Shown piece after piece: positions 63,755 through 64,000 of a stretch of DNA of 64,000 nucleotides. Source of the stretch: Candidatus Zixiibacteriota bacterium (lineage in GTDB: Bacteria; Zixibacteria; MSB-5A5; GN15; FEB-12); contig JAJRSF010000014.1 of the NCBI GenBank assembly GCA_024278935.1, positions 1 through 64,000 on the forward strand, read 5' to 3'. The notes beneath the pieces were generated by a model. It was not told where the DNA came from. It did not search any database and saw only the letters and a list, made by a program, of their open reading frames with translations. The translations under genes and the position numbers were made by a program. Within the stretch, counting starts at the first letter, position 1. The number at the start of each line of letters is the position of its first letter.

Positions 63755-63809
63755 GTAGGGAACTGGCCTGCCTGTTCCTAAGTGAGGTTCAGGCAGGCCT
63801 GAACCCTAC
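63755..63809. repeat. Two REP-like hairpins, one on each strand
   Basis: GTAGGGAACTGGCCTGCCTGTTCC and reverse-strand GTAGGGTTCAGGCCTGCCTGAACC. Confidence 0.8.
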
Positions 63810-63837
63810 AAAAATAAATCATTTAATTGTCTGTTTT

Positions 63838-63874
63838 GTCAGTTCCTTATTCGTATGCGAATTGAGAACTGACA
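63838..63874. repeat. Dispersed intergenic palindromic repeat, copy 2
   Basis: GTCAGTTCCTTATTCGTATGCGAATTGAGAACTGACA; compare 17751..17787. Confidence 0.85.
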
Positions 63875-63949
63875 GGCTAATGGTCAGGGCATGACCAAAT
63901 AACAATATTTAAAATTTGACAATCTGCTATCTTTTTGGGTAATTAAAGC

Positions 63950-64000
63950 ATGAGTAAAAATATTCTATTTATAGGTGTGCTGTTTCTGCTTTTCTTTGCA
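63950..64000 (+). CDS. 5' end of a secreted or membrane protein, truncated by window edge
   Basis: MSKNILFIGVLFLLFFA... signal peptide-like and open to the end. Confidence 0.45.
   Translation, partial: MSKNILFIGVLFLLFFA

Noticed and set aside
1-64000. The many 60-150 aa ORFs antisense to or inside confident genes (e.g. 2465..2893 +, 3992..4381 +, 26130..26465 -, 59823..60290 -, 61665..62015 -)
   Set aside because: They overlap recognisable conserved genes on the other strand or frame, have odd composition, and lack independent start signals
1-64000. tRNA or rRNA genes, prophage, integrase or transposase
   Set aside because: No cloverleaf, rRNA signature or corresponding ORF that I could support by eye

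Overview
A 64 kb, AT-rich bacterial chromosomal window with about 47 well-supported genes, mostly housekeeping plus secreted or surface proteins. There is no rRNA, tRNA, CRISPR array, prophage or transposase that I could support. Dockerin-like tails (GNVD..VDISDLVxLVDFIFTGG) alongside T9SS-type C-terminal sorting domains suggest an uncultured FCB-type lineage, possibly Zixibacteria-like (inference). Housekeeping modules: Nfu/Mrp, an NtrY/NtrC-like sigma54 system, pgsA-pgpA-cinA-thpR, class II RNR nrdJ, an ABC export operon, lpxC-fabZ/lpxA, secA, rsgA, a GH57 amylase, sir2, pyrK-pyrD-pyrF and ppa. The strongest observations are: (1) at least six genes, with nrdJ hit twice, need the same correction, one missing base (equivalent to a -1 frameshift) mostly in A/T homopolymers, and two further genes carry in-frame stops; (2) repairing pyrF fuses OMP decarboxylase to a ~340-aa low-complexity tail; (3) GTAG-footed REP-like hairpins are abundant and often terminator-like, and a separate dispersed repeat carries a TTGACA promoter half ahead of three orphan genes; (4) three tandem 19-bp palindromes, each also a 5-codon mini-ORF, sit directly before a secreted-protein gene; (5) a paired DnaA-box hairpin and two NrdR-like boxes lie upstream of nrdJ; (6) sigma54-type promoters with inverted repeats at enhancer distance. 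All calls were made by eye, without database searches.
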